In this document: piece by piece, positions 36,401 to 51,400 of the stretch
Layout: every line of letters starts with the position of its first letter
Position numbering within the stretch: the first letter of the stretch is position 1
Assembly: GCA_007449985.2 (NCBI GenBank)
Contig: VIIQ02000064.1
Span: 392,626-456,625 of the forward strand
DNA: 64,000 nucleotides
Direction: 5' to 3'
Source: Desmodesmus armatus
Taxonomy: Eukaryota; Chlorophyta; Chlorophyceae; Sphaeropleales; Scenedesmaceae
Position numbers and translations under genes: made by a program
Notes under the pieces: generated by a model
Databases searched by the model: none
What the model was told of the DNA's origin: nothing
What the model saw: the letters and a program-made list of their open reading frames with translations, nothing else

Positions 36401-39400
36401 GAAGCAGGTGCGCTGCAAGGGACTATGAAGTCATGGCTTGTTATGCTACCAGCTCACAGCCTGTCGGTTCGGAGTTTCACACTGGCAGCCGCATCTTTCC
36501 CACAGCAAGTCACCAGGCTTTTGCGGTCCTTGGTGGCGGGGCTGTGCCAAGCTGTCAACCCAGTCCAAACTACACCGCCTTGTTTTGATACTGCAGGTTT
36601 GATTGTACACGTGAGGGCAACCATCAGCAACAAAGGTATGTGCACCTGGTACAGATGTCCTTGGGGTGGGTTGCTGGGGCTCTTGCTGGTGCGTACTCTT
36701 GTGAATGTGGGGCGATGTTGTGGACCGCAGGGGCAATGGTGGATAGGACCGGCATTATACACAGTGGGTGGATGACGGAAATGCCTTGTTTCTTTTTCTC
36801 ACAGGCAACCTACGCCTACGGAGCGTCATTTGGACGTCACGAAGGGATGAAGTGCAGCCAGCATGCACCGCCTACGGCGATCTCCAGCCATCCCTGCCCT
36901 GGGTTTTCGGTTCAGACATTGCAGTCGGCCAACATGTAGTGTGTGAGGGGGCGTACGTGGTCACCGATATCGACTTGCAGCAGGCCACTCTGTCACCAGG
37001 AGGTGCCATACAGGTTCAGCTGTCAGTGTCAGTGCAAGCGTCCGTTGGTCAGAGCCTCAGTAAGATCAACAGCACATGTAGTGGTGTGAATTGTTACCAT
37101 GTATTTTCCTCGCCATTGCTTCACTTGCACAACACTACACATCACATATCTCAGTGAGTGCTGTAGTCACAGGAACCGAGTATCCTTACTGTTATGACCT
37201 CATCGACATCCGCTGTAACCAGACACACTGACACACGCGTCATGCAGGCTGTACAACTGATTCAACTCCTTTCTCACTCTCATCACGACACTCTGCTACA
37301 GTATAGCGTCTCCTACTCCACTCACTGAACCTGACACCCTGATAGAATGTAGTGTCCACTTCACCACAACAGGCTGATCACTGCATTCTCACTGCAGTCT
37401 CACACATCTCTACACACGTCAGTCCCCAACTGCTGGACTAACGCCGGGCGCCCTCCGACTCCACCATATAGTTTGACAAGCGAGGGGTACAAAATTGCAA
37501 GAAAGGGACGCTGTCCTTGACCGCTACGCGAGAAGCAGCCACCTGACGATCTTCTCACTGAAACCAACCACAGAAACGACTCGAGACTGAAGACTCAGGA
37601 GACCACGTCTATCGACTGAGCTGGACCGTGTTAATCCCAAACACCGGACAATGTTGCAATGCAGGCACAGCCTACATGCACACACAGATGCTGTTGTGGG
37701 GTTTAGGGCTGTGACATGAAAGACACAACAGCACAACTCAAACTACTACACACAGCGGATGCACTGGTGCAGGTGCTGGCTGAACCAGGGCTGGCGCTGC
37801 AGATGGATGCCACCAATTGCACTGTGGGTGAGTCGCTGCTGTTTTGAGACAGCAACAAGCCGCCGGCTGTATGGTGGGGTATGTGGTGCCTGTTTGCCAA
37901 GCCCCATTGAGCATGTCAAAGACACCCGTGGCAATGATTTCCCTGCTCATGTGGACATCCATAGCAGCTGATTTGAGAAGGCGACACACTGCTGGCTTTC
38001 ATGCTACATAGCCCCAAACGCATACCTGACCCAATCAGGCCTGACAGCGGTTTACGCATTGCTTGTAGTGCAAAGTACAATGTGCATGCTCAGCAACACT
38101 GTCGAAGACCGTTTGCCTGCTGATGTCTGCACCTGTGCAGGCGCTGAAGTTGTTGTGTGTCGTACTGCCATCAAGAACACCGGCCTGCTCCCTGTGAAAG
38201 CCATCACAGTCACTGGTGCAGACAACAACTGCAGCATATCTTACATGGCACCTTCAGACACATACCAGTGCAGCATGTGGACACAAGTGGGCGCTGTAGC
38301 TGATACGTACAGCATTGAAGCTACGGGCATCACTGGTACTGTTGTGGGCCCCAATTTGCTGCCGGATGTGCCACCCAGCCGGGTCACAGTTGCAGCACCA
38401 CAGGCAACAGTTGCCTTGCTGCAAGTTTTGCTGGAGGCCAACAGCAGCAGTGTGGCCAAAGCAGGAGGCTCTGTCATGCTGAAAGTGACGTTGGTGAGTC
38501 GTAATCAAGTGATGCTCCAGCCAGCTTACTGTGATGCTGCATGTCTTTGTGAACCTGCTCAGACGTCCCTTGCTGGCGAGGCTCTGCCTCCAGCCTCCGG
38601 CAGTTTGGGTCACTCTGCTGATTTGTGTGGCGATTGCGAGTGGGGGTGCGCCTCGCTTGGCTGCCTTTTGTGTGGGCAGCCGTTACAGCACCAAGTGTAT
38701 GGATTTTATTGGCGACTGTATCTTAGTTGAACATCCATTTGCGCCTCACTGCTATGTACATATGTCACATTGCAGGAGAACACTGGCTCTGTTGTGCTGT
38801 CAGGCATAGACCTCAACAGCACCTCCCTCGGCCAGCTGAGCAGCCCCCTGACCTGTGGGGCAAGCGGCACCCAAACAATTGCCACCCTGGCACCTGGAGA
38901 GAGTGTGACATGCACCGGATCCATCCTGATTGACCAAGCCTCCTTTGACCAAGGGCCCATGCTGCTATCAGTTGTGTTTACAGCAGGCACTGCTGCACAG
39001 CAACAGACCATAGCAGCTGCGTCAAACACTCTTGGCGTGACACCCCTGCGAGCAGCAACTTTACAGATCACACACTCCTGTGGCCGCATCCCTGAAGCTG
39101 CAGGTAGGACCAATGGGGTTTGGCCAGAGAAGGAGATGCATCGTGTCGACTTTTTTGCAGCCTGCAGTCATGCTGCTTGTTGTCGGTTTACATCCTGCCT
39201 GTTGCCGTGACCGCCTGATCACTGCACATAGTAATCGATATTGCACGCTCCAAAATGCACTGCGGTCAACTGAGCACCCGTCCATACATGCATAGCGCCA
39301 AGCATTGTGGTTGTCTGACCCTGACCTGCCCTGTCTGTGTGTGGCTACATACAGGTCAAGACTTATCCTGTACGTTGAATGTCACCAACACTGGCACTGT

Positions 39401-42400
39401 CCTGCTCAAGAATGTGACCGTGCCATTGTCACCTGGCGTTACCTCCGCCACACCATGTGACTTTCCTGCCCTAGCCCCCTCCTCCACCGCACACTGCACA
39501 CTTATTTGGCGGGCGACGCAGCGAGACTTTGACATATGGGACGAACAGTACGAGCAAATTGCGTCAGGCCTGATGCTGCGGTCGGTTGACGTGCAGGCTG
39601 TTGCATCAGCTGTGCCCGCGCTGACAGCTCATGCTGTCGTTGAAGTTGCAGCCCCCCTTACGGCACGGCCAGCCCTCAGCATCAACATCACCAGGCGGTT
39701 ACCTCCGATGGGAGGTTCTTCGTCGCAGTATGATCCTATGTGTTGTGGTGGATCATCTGGAAGTGCTACTGGCGGGTCGTGCTTCTGCGACCTTTACAAC
39801 AAGAATGACCAGCGGGTGACAGGCTCTTGGACTGGGTGGACACGTCCGTTGCAAAGCAGTAGCAACTTTGTGCTTGTGCCAGGTAAGTGATTTCCTCAGC
39901 AGCCTCAAACCTTGACCTTGTACTTGCCACTGCTTGAGTAAATCTGTCCACAGCATGCTTGCTATAATCCTTGCCATGCCTTGTCGCTGGGATGTGGACC
40001 ATCAGACTGTTGGATTCTTTGTGGTCTAGTCGTGTTCATTGCTAGTTGGCAAGCTGGTTTTGCCAGTCAGTTTGTGATGTACTAGCCCAGGAACGCATGC
40101 ACATGCTAATGGTGCTGCTAACCCACCTGTGGCCAACCAAGTGATGCTTCCCTGGCACAGGTGACCCTATCCTCTATTCTTTCACACTGTCAAACACGGG
40201 AAGTGTGGCCCTACGTGACCTACGTCTGCGGCAGAACAGTGACATCGTATCTGTGACCTGTCAGCCCAGCCTCAACAGCACGCTGCCCGTGGGGGCTACC
40301 ATGACGTGTCTGGCCCGCCGTTACTTGACCCAAGACGAATTCGACTTCAATCACACGATATCAGCGCAATTTGTTGCCAGCAACATTGTGCCTCATCCTG
40401 ACGGCCTGCAGGTGAACAGCAATACACCCAAGTCTGACACACCCCGGGTATTTATGCAAAAGGTTGGCCTGACCAGCCCGGGCTTGACAAGGCTGGGTGA
40501 TCTGCGGGCTGAAGCTGAGGGATGGCAGTGCAACCATATGGAGTCCACAGGTGGGGCTTGCTTCTGGCACATGCACTACTCGTCATGTAGCGTCAATGCT
40601 ATCAAGAAGCATCAAGGAATGCTATTTGAGGTGTCATTGCTTCTACTCAAACCCCAAACGTGTTGCACCTTGTTGCAAAGGTTCGGGTTTGCGGTGCTGT
40701 GTGTTGCCCTTGCAGCCTACATGCTGGAGTGTCATGCCGTCATGCGGAACAATGGCACCCTGAATCTCTTTGACATCCATGGTCCCTGGGACTTCCATGC
40801 ACCTGCGCTATCTTCTGGTGCATATCAATCAGTGTCTGTGAGTGAGATGCCCAAACCTACAGCACTGACATCTGACTGACTTGGAGGAGCATGCTTGCAT
40901 CACTGCATCGCTTTAACTAAAACGGGGGGGGGGGGGGGGTGCAGCCGCTGCTGATGGGTACCTCCGGCACAGGTGCTGCCAATGTAGGGTGGTAAAACCT
41001 GGGCCTAACCATGATATCTTGTTTCTTGACACTACCAATGCAGTACTATCTACCATTAACAGAGCAGGACCTTGATGCTGGCAAGGCCAACGTCAGTGGC
41101 ACAGTGTACGCGAGCTTCAACAAAGGAGGCAACATATCTGTGGTGGCCCGAACCTATTCTACAATAGCAACGCTGTGGCAACAATGGCCAACACTGGAGG
41201 TCAGCATCGCTCTTGCACCCAACCAGTCTGCATGGATCAGCAGCGCAGGTGAGTGGCAAGGCAACAGTTGCGTTGGGCAATTGGTCCTGGGAACACTGCC
41301 ACATGCAGTCCATGTGCAGTGCTGCTACCAGCTTGTCTCAAAATGTCAGACTGGCACCCTTTGCCAGTGTTGCGCAACGAAAGCGGAGCTCCAGCACATC
41401 TCAGTACTGTCTGTGTACATGTGTAAATTTTTGCAGGCTCTGTTGTGTCATTCATCCTTACAGCAGTCAACAGGTAAGCTGCTAGAGCAACCAGTAGTTG
41501 CTCTGGATGGCCTCCTTGACTGACTGTTCTGCTATGCCGCAGCCTTCAAGCATTCAGCTGTTTGGTGGGACAACAGGTCCATGCCTTGAATATCATGGCC
41601 ACATGCTGCCAGCCAATCAATCATTTTCACTGCATGCGCATGCACACTTACAAGATCCCTGAACGCCTGCCACTGCTGCAGGGGTACTACACGGCTGTAC
41701 AATGTCACGGTCAACAGCCCAGACCTGGATACTGTCCACTGCCCTACCACCAACACCACCTTGCGCATTCGGCAAAACCTCACCTGTACCGGAACCTACA
41801 CCATCAAAGAGTGGGACCTGCAACAGCCCTCTCTGTCCTTCAACGTGCAAGGCAACTCACCCACCCTACCGCCTGACAGGCAAGCACGTATTGGTCCCAC
41901 AGCTGTCCTGCACATGCTGGTGACCTCTCAGCTGCACCTGGATGTTGTGGCCAGCTCGTGCCACAGAGCAACGCTACCTGCAAGTGAGTGCCACTGAAGC
42001 ACTGAATCCCGGGTTGGTTGATACGGCAATGCTCCTTGAGCACGATGCATGAACGAAAGGTCATTCATTCTGCTAGGGTATTCAGAGTATCACAACAGCT
42101 GTCTCAGCCATCTGTGAGTCCCCTGCTACTGCCTCCTATCACCCTCAAAGCAAGCTTGCTCCCTATTGGCCTTGCAGGTGGAACACAAGCAGGGGGCATG
42201 CTTGATGTGGTACGCTGCACTGTGATGCTTGCCAACTTTGGCAGCTTGAGCTTGAGGGATATTGTGCTGGATGGTGTTGATGCTGGGTGCAATGCCCTTG
42301 AGCTTTCGCCAGGGCAGTCTGTCAACTGCACAGCTACAAGGTAACACCACTGGAGCACACGTGGAGCTGCAAGGCCCTTGAGCAAGTCGCTCAGCAAGAT

Positions 42401-45400
42401 CTTGGCAAGATGCTGAAACACAGTGCCCCTGCTATGAACCACACACAGTGTACTACTAGTACGCTTTGAAAGCGAAGCCGGAGCGCAATGCCACACATTT
42501 CCTGTTAGGGGAGGTTTGCTTGATAGGAGTAGGATGCTTTGATGTAAGCGGTGACACTCACCATTGAATGTGCACTTTGTGGCTCTCAGGCTTCTGGCGT
42601 CAGATGATCTGGAAGCTGGCTTTGTCACGGTGATTGTTCCTGCTGCATCAGGACAGCCTGACAATGGCAATGTGCCCAGAGTGTTCAGCACACCTGACAG
42701 CGCGGTTGTGGTTCTGGGTGGCAGGGTTTCTATGATGGACATCAGCGTTGCAGCTGTACCTCTGGTGATACACCAGCACGGTGAGTGCTGAGATGGCTTG
42801 TACTGTGGGTGCAGCACCGTCCTGCAGTGGGTTGCAGCCTTGGCCTTCTACACACCACACCTTGTAATTTACCAAGTAGTTCAGGTAGCTGCTGTGCCAC
42901 TTTTGTGAAAGGGTTGCGGTGAAACACCTGCACAACCTGCGTGATCCTGCAGGAACACCCATCAATCTCACCGCCACTGTCACCAACACCGGCAACATGA
43001 CCCTCAAGGGCGTGATGGTGGACGTCCCAGACGTCTTCAGAGCCACCATGGTCTGCACCATTGGCTCTCAGCCATACAACACCACATCACTCCTGCAGCC
43101 TGGGGCAGTGCTGACCTGCAAGTCTTCCTATGTGGCCACGCTCTCTGATCTTGAGGAGGGAGACCACACTGCAACAGTGACTGCGGTGACCCCTGCTGCA
43201 GACCTGTCTGTTTCCCGAGACATTACCTTTGTTGCCCAGCGGCGACCTGAGGTCTCAATAGAGATAAACAGCGCTGAATGCAGCAGTGTGCCGGCTAAAG
43301 CAGGTGAGAGCGTGGATGGATTGTGCCAGTGCACGTCTTGAGTCTCATCACGCAAAACAACGTCACAACTGTTACGCGGGTCGCACCACATCCGACCCGA
43401 CCCCTGGCTTAGTGGAAGAGCAAACATTTCACACGCGCTGCTCTACTTTCACAGCACAAACATCACGTCGACCATCGCTAGACCGCCGCCCGTCGCACCG
43501 TGCTATCCGCCATTACGGCGCAAGTGGCATGGGTGGGTCGCGCAACCCATCGATGCTGCACAACATGCGTAGGGGTTTCTGGTTGACCTCACATATGCAT
43601 CAATCATTTGTTCGCTCGCAGGTGAAACGCTCGTGTGCCCCTTCTATCTGCGCAACAGTGGCAACGTTGGCCTCAGCAGCGTCAGCTTGACTACGCCTAC
43701 AGCAGCTGGCTGCGTGGCAGGAATACTGGAGCCGCTGGCAAGGGCCCCTGCATGCAATATCACAGCCATCGCCACCCAACAAGACTTTGAACAGGGCTTC
43801 ATGCGTCTCACAGTGGAGGGAAGTGCTCTGCCGCGCACCAAGTCACCGGTACCTTTCCCTTGGGTGCAGTCCTCTATCCCTGTGCAACTGACAAGGGTTA
43901 GTAAAGTCAGCGTCACTGGCACAGCAGACCCTGCCACAGTCTCTGCACCAGGTGAGCTGTGCATCAGTCAACAAGTGAGGCAGCAAGGTGGTGCAGGACT
44001 GGTGGATGTGTGCACGGTACTGTTACCCAGTCCAGCCACATGGGGAAAACGAAGTGCACATCGCCTGGATGTGTGTATGTTCACGGGAAATTCCATCTGT
44101 CCTGGTGACCTTAGTAGCAATCCAGAAGCGCAGGAAGGTAGAAAGTATGACCCTGAGCCCTTTGCGCTGCACCGCTGCAGGCCAGAACGTGACCTTGGTG
44201 TACACCATCTACAACACAGGCAATGTGCTGCTGCGCAACCTCAGTGTTGTGGTGCCAGACCTTGGACAGCTTGCCTGCATGCAGGACGGGGGCAGCATTG
44301 GGGTTGACGGGCAAGTGCAGTGCAGGTGCGTAGCACTGCTACTGCTGGCTGTTGGCAACAGTAGGAGCACTATCAGCCGCAGATTTTGCATAATCAGCAC
44401 GAACAAGGCAATCGTTGACGCCTCTTTGCATTGTGTGCATTCATATGACTGCAGTGCACAGCCCACTTGGGAGATAGCAGAAGATCAGATGCTTGGCAGA
44501 CACACACACCAACAGTTGCCTACATGAAGTGCCAAAGTGCTGTTGATATCTTGCCATTTTTGCCACAACAAGCTGCGCAGCAACCATATGCAGGGTGCCT
44601 GCTTTGGCTGCATGAGCACTACCTGACATGAATGGTCTTACAGTTTGTACCGGCTGTTACTTCCTGCAGGGCGTCATACACCTTCACTCAAGACTCCTTT
44701 GAGGCTGGCACCAAGGTGTTCAACGCATCTGTCACAGCAGCCAACCTGACATTGGCGGGGTCTGTTGTACAGCCAATCACCGTAGTGGTCCTGCAGTCGC
44801 CCAGGCTTGCACTCACCACCAGTGAGGACAACTGCACACTGAACTTCAAGGGTAAGGGCATGTTGATAGAAGCTGACCTCTGCACCGGGCGACTATGTGT
44901 TGGCGTCAGCACCTCAATTGGCGCCTAGAAATGATATTACCCTGCAGTCAAAAGGTGGGGCAAAGAGAGAAGCCCTCAGTCAAGTTACAGCATGGTAGGT
45001 CATCATCTGCATGACCAAGTGTGCCAGCACTAAAATCCCGCTGCTGTTCTGTGTTTTCTGACATGTTTTTGCTCTGCAGCTGGCCTGGTGGAGTGCACAG
45101 TTGAGGCCAGAAATGAGGGCAATGTACGTTTAAACGGTTTCAGCCTAGCTGGTGACGCCGTCACCTGTGGTACGGCCACTGCCCAAACCATTCCTCCTGG
45201 CGGGTCTGTCAAGTGTGTGCTGCGCAAGGCCGTCACTGCCCAACAGCTGGCTGATGCTGGACAGCTGCAGCTGTCCCACCCTGTCACTGTCACCCCAGCT
45301 GGGCAGGTGCCGGCTTTGCTCAACGCACCCCTCAACACAACTCTATTGAGCCTGGCCAGCCTCATTGGGGCATCTCCAGCTTGCAGCGCCTGCCGCAGCT

Positions 45401-48400
45401 GCATGCAGGCGACACGTACCTTTGTCCAGAGCCAACCTGTGGGAGGAAGCGCGACTGTACGGGCAAGCGCTTTTGGCACGTTCTGTGGCCAGCATGAGGC
45501 GCTCAAGCAGTCACCACTGTGCAGCAAAGTCCAAGGCGACATAGCTGCCAGCACCTTTGGCAACCTGGGCAGGCGTGCAGCTGGGCTGTGCTTTGCCCTG
45601 GAGCTGTGTGACAGGAAGTTGGGTGCTGCATGTGCGATGCAAGTCCCAATCAACACCAGCGCGGGCGTGCAAATGGCGAATTTGTCTGTGGCAAGCCTGG
45701 ACGTCTGCACAGGTAGGCATCTCAAAATCTATCACCGGTCTACAATGGTTCAGTGGCAGTACTTGAGTCGCACAAGGATGCTGTTCGATCAGCAAGTTGC
45801 CTGCATAATGGACCTTGACTCAAATCCTCACTACTGTTCTGCTGTATCATGTTCTGCAGCCGAGGGTGTTCCTGCAGGCAGCCTGGTGCCTTCTGGCTTC
45901 ACCTCGGCCACCCTGCCCACAACGACATGCACACCAAGCAGCGGCAACTCAACATGTCCACCACCCTACTTGCAGTGCAGCACTGCACGCCAGGCCTGCA
46001 CCTGCGCAGCAGGAGTGGACACGTGTTACGGCTACTGCATCGACACTCCTTGTGGCGCGTGCAGCAAGTGTGTTGCAAGTGTGCGGAGCTTTACAACCCA
46101 ACACAACAGTTCAAGCAAGGCTGTAGTTGCTGACGCCTGGACACCGTTCTGCACCAACACCCTGAACCGCACAACCACCAGCTGCGAGTTTGTCAAGACA
46201 CAGATCCTTGCCAGCACAGATGGAAACGTGGGCAAGCGTGCTGGCATGGTGTGTCAGCTGCTGCAGGACTGTGCAGCAGTACCATCAGACTGCAGGCTGC
46301 AACCCAACAACACCAGCTCCGCACCAGCTGCCGTGGACCTGTGCACTGTTGGTGGCACAACGGCAAGCATACAGGTGGCAGGAGTTCAGTCAACCGTTGG
46401 CTTCACTCCTGCAGCTGGCCTGTGCCTGGATGCCAGCCACTGCACGTATCGGCCCGGTCAAGTCTGCAACAAGCAGGTCACCACTGACGAACCCACATGC
46501 AGTGCTGGTGTGGATGGCTTTGTTACAGTGGGCACCTGTGAGCGCACACCCTGCCAGACCTGCAAGGTAAGCTGCTGCCATGTGTATCATGCGTCAGCTA
46601 CAGTGTCCTGCGCATGTCATGCTTTTTTAATGTGTCAATGCTGGATGTGAGCATGATTTGCCAACTGCACACACTTTTTGAACAGCATACAAACCTCCTC
46701 TGCATGCCCATTCAAGGGGCATGGAGTTGGTATGGGTGTCATGGCATGGAGTCTCAAGCATGCTGCAACGTGATGTTTGTCCTGCAGGACTGCATGGGTG
46801 TCACTCGTCCATTCACCAATGCCCACGTCAACCAGACCAACGCCACATCACTGGGGGCTGCCTTCGTGCGGCTGTGCAATCTGGATGGCGTGCTCAACAG
46901 CACATCCCGCTGCAACATAGCCCATGACGCCATTGTCAAGTCATTCCAGGGCAATGCCGGCAAAAGGACTGCTGGCCTTTGCTCAGTACTGCAACTGTGC
47001 ACCAGCAGCCTCAGCAGCAGCTGCATGGTAGAGATTTCAACCGTTGAAATCTGGCTGGCCAGTACTGTGGTGTTGGTTGCTGCTCCGTCCTTGGACAACT
47101 GCACCATCACAGGCCACCCTGGTGGCACACTCGTCCCTGTTGGTGTTCCCACCCTGACCCCTCTACCTGCCGGCAAGTGCACTAGTGCCAGCCAGTGTGG
47201 CGATCCAGAGCACTTCACATGCAGCGCAAACAAGGGCACAGCATGTGCGTGCTCCCCTGAAGGCCAGGAGACCTGCGTGGAGCTTTCAGAGTGCTCACAG
47301 ACCCCTGATGGTGCCTGCAGCAGCTGTGTGGCGGACATGCTGGCCTTCACACGTCAATTCGCTGCTGACAAGGCCACCGCAAGCACCAACAGCACCGATG
47401 TTGGGGAGCGCTGGTCAACATTCTGTGCAAGCAGCGGGTATGACACCTCCATTTGTGGCAACATCAAGGCGCAGATCACAGACAGTGTTGCAGGCAGCTT
47501 GGGCAAACAGGCGGGCATGCTGTGCAGGCTGCTGGGCCGCTGCTCGCCGGCCAACATCACCTCCAGCTGCCCTATCATCACACAGCTGTTGAGCGGCATG
47601 CAAGTGCGCCAGACACTGGACTTGTGCACCATGGAGGGTATTTCTGGTGGCTCACGTGTACCTGGGGTGTCCGCAAGTGCAGCCCTGGCACCTGGCCGCT
47701 GCCTCAACACAGCCGACTGCAAGTCAGACTCCCTAGAGTGCAACATGGACAATGCTGCCACCATCTACACGTGCAGCCAAGGTGTGCTGAGCTCAACAAC
47801 GCAAGGCACTTGTGTCAAGACCGCCTGCCAGGTTTGCCGTGATTGCATGGCGGCAACCCAGCCCTTTGCCATTGCACAGGCTACGGTCATCAACGCTAGC
47901 CGGATTGCAGAGGAGTGGCTCTTGTACTGCCAGCGCAACAACCTGGAGGGCGATGCCAAGTGTGCTGAGGTGGCAACACAGATCGGCACAGAAGGTGCCA
48001 TGCCAGGCAACTTGGGCAAGCGTGCTGCAGGCTTGTGCTTTGCCCTTGGCCAGTGCAACACCAGCAGCTGCGGCAGCAGCCTGCAGCTCGACACGTGCAC
48101 GGTGCAGGGGCTCACAGCAACGGAGGGTGGCACACGGGTGCCTGGTGTGTCTGCCAGCATGGATGTGTCACTGGGCCGCTGCTTCACTGCCAGCGACTGC
48201 ACTCTGCCGGCTGACACATGCGACAAGTCACCAGCCAGCAAGCCCAGCAAGCTGTGCACCTGCACAGACGGCCAGGACACCTGCACTGACGACACGGTTG
48301 GTAGCTGCAGAATTGCCAACGGAGGCTGTTATGACTGCAAGGTCTGTCTTGCCGCAGTGCAGCCATTCATCAATCAGGTCCTGCAGGACAGCAAGGCAGT

Positions 48401-51400
48401 CAGCACATGGGTGCAGTCTTGCACTGAGGCACAACTCGGCACAAGTGGTGCTTGTGCAGCGGTGGGCGCAAGCTTTGGCACTGACGTCAACAAGTACCGC
48501 CGTGCGGGGTTGCTGTGTCAAGCCCTGCAGCGCTGCAGCCAGGGTCTTGCAGCAAGTGCCGACTGCACAATTCCTGGCATCCCTCTTGGTGCTGGCGGCA
48601 GCTCCAGCGCCCAGGCTCGCCTTGACTTCTGCAATGCTGAGGGTGTTACTGGCGGGAGTGTCATCCCAGGGGTCTCAGCCACCAAGGCACTGCCATCCGG
48701 CAGGTGCCAAAACGACATGCAGTGTGGCAGTGCAAACCTGTGGTGTGACTCCAGCAACACCACAGCCTTCTGTTACTGCGACGGTGGCTCCGACCTCTGT
48801 TTGAGTGTGGGCGACTGCGTGCGCACACCATGCGCGATCTGCAACGACTGCCTGGATTCCGCCAACAGGCTCACGGAGACAACAAGGTTCCTGCAGGACA
48901 GCACCATGGTGGTCGCTGCTTTTGACAAGTGGTGCAGCACACCCTCCCTGCAGGCCTGGGCGCCTGCATCGACATGCAGCGCGATCAAGAGCCTCGTCAG
49001 CACAAACATAAACGTTGCCAAGCGGGCTGGGCTGTTGTGCCAGAACCTGGGTGCCTGCAATCCTGCAACCCTTTCAGCTACGTGCAAGCTGGCATCACGT
49101 TCCGTTGCAGCCAGCACAACTGTGCTTGTCAAGGGAGGGCAGCTGGTAAGGGTGCTGGTGTCAAGCCGCAATGCTGCTGGGGTCGTGCATGCAAAACTGT
49201 GTGATCTGCATTATGCCGTGCAATGGTTTGTCAAGACCATCGTTACACTCACTGTGACTGTGACTGTGACTGAGATAAGCACACCTTTGGCCCTTGTCTA
49301 CTGCTGTCCGTATGTGCTGCAGGACAATTGCACACTTGAGGGTGTCAGTGATGGTGACCTACCACCAGGCGTCAGGCCAGCAGGCTTCAAGCCGCTCGGC
49401 ACCTGCTTCAACAGCAGCGGCTGTAGCGCAGGCTTCGACTGCACCAAGACCGATGGCAAGTCCATCTGCAGCTGCGATGCAGCCACTGGCACTGACACCT
49501 GCCGCACCATCGGCAGTTGTGTCATGCAGCCCTGCAAGGCATGTGAGGTGTGCGTGCAGGCCATGCAGCTGTTCCCTGACATTGTCAAAGATGAAACAAG
49601 GGCCGCCACTGTTGCTGACAAGTTCAGGAGCTTCTGTGCTGGCACCGGGCGCAGTCCTGTTGTCTGTGAAGCAACAGCTTCATCCGTGGCAGAAAGCGTG
49701 GCAGGCAACTTGGGCCGCCGTGTTGGCGCACTGTGCCGTTCACTGGCCGAGTGCCCTGCACAGGCTTCTGATTGTGAGGTGGCTGTTGCAGCTGGCCAAG
49801 CACCTGAGTCCTTGGACTACTGCACCATCATGGGGTGTTGCTAGTGAAACTTTGGAAGGCGTCGCTGCAGGCATCAAGCCCACAGGCGGTTGCAGTACAG
49901 CTGATGACTGCACTGGTACTGGCTTCTTCTGTAGTAGGGCCACTCAAACCCGTGTGTGCACCTGCACAACCAGCACTGGTGCTGTCTCATGTCAGATGTT
50001 TGGTGCATGTGAGAGCACACCATGCAAGGTCTGCAGTGACTGCGTTTCAGACCTGCAGGAGTACGTGGGTAGTACTTCAGATGCCAACAACGTTGATGAC
50101 AGCAAATCCGTGGCAGCAGCATTCCAAGCCACATGCGCAGACAAGGGCAACACTCCGCTCATGTGCGCGGCATCTGCCATGTTCATCCAGTCGAGCAACC
50201 GGGGCAACTTGGGACGTCGTGCTGGTGCCCTCTGCAGCATGCTGGGTGAGGCACGGTGCTGTGGTTGTTGTGCAAACTGCATTCACTCGAGTGTTTGTTC
50301 GTGACTGCTTTTGGTGTAGCATCAAGCAACATGTCATCAGACAAGCCTACATGCATAGCTCTTCGAAATTCCGAAGGCTTCGAAGCTTTCCCAGCACAAC
50401 CTCTTGCTGGGCCGTCATGCAAGTAGCACCCAGGCTGCTGTGTGTTTGTCTGCAGGCAAGTGTGCTGGGTCTGTCCTTGCTGATGCTACCTGCGACGTTG
50501 CAGCGACGCCATCCCTGTCCGGCAGACTGGACCTCTGCAGTGTGCAGGGAGTGGTTGGTGGAAGCTACAGCTTGCCAGACGTATTCACAGGGGCAGGTGC
50601 GAGTTGCTGTTGGAACAGTGCGAAGTATCGGCAGGCACAGCATGTGATAGAACGTCAACAGCATTTCAGTGCTGTTCATAACATGTGCATCTGCCCGGGC
50701 GTGTGCTGACACGCAAGTGGGAGTGAATGTGTCTTGCAGGTCTGCCTCCAGGGGCATGCACATCTGACGGGGACTGCACTGTTGGCACTGAATGCAACCT
50801 CAAGAACACCACACGGGTGTGCCGCTGTACCGGTGGCTTTGACAACTGCCAGCCACCTCCCCCAACTGGTTTCTGCCAGCCCAAGCCCCCACCCCTTCCT
50901 GTGCTGACCAGGTGCGCATGACTGACATGTAGGCACATGAACAGGGGAGCAGCAGCATCAACAAAGCCAGCATGCTGGCCCAGAAGCAAACATTTTGCTG
51001 GGCTGTTTGATGGAAGCTGACAGCTGTCACAGGTGCCTCCTTGCATGAGGGCTTCATGCATTTGCAGGGGTGATGCATCTGCTGCTGCGGCACTGCTTGC
51101 AGGTGTGAGACTTGCCAGAGGTGCCTGGACAGCTTCAACGACACTCTCAGCGTGGGCCCCAGCACTTCAGCAGACTCTATTGCGACAGCCTTCAGGGCCA
51201 AGTGTGTTGATATGGGCCGCCCCAGCGCTGCATGCGATAGAGTGGACAAAGCCATACGGGGCAGTTTGAAGGGAAACTTGGGCCGCAGGGTGGGAGGCAT
51301 CTGTCGCCTGCTGGGCGAATGTGATGCTGCACTTGCCACCAATGCCACGTGTGTGCTGACATCTGCCAGCAAGAGTGGCCAGCTGTCAGAGTGTTCAAGG

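Noticed and set aside
49846..50245. Stop TAG after CTIMGCC in the saposin array as the end of a gene
   Set aside because: Removing one G from the GGGG run at 49832-49835 continues directly into the expected linker and the ninth module, which ends with GNLGRRAGALC. A true gene end here is unlikely.
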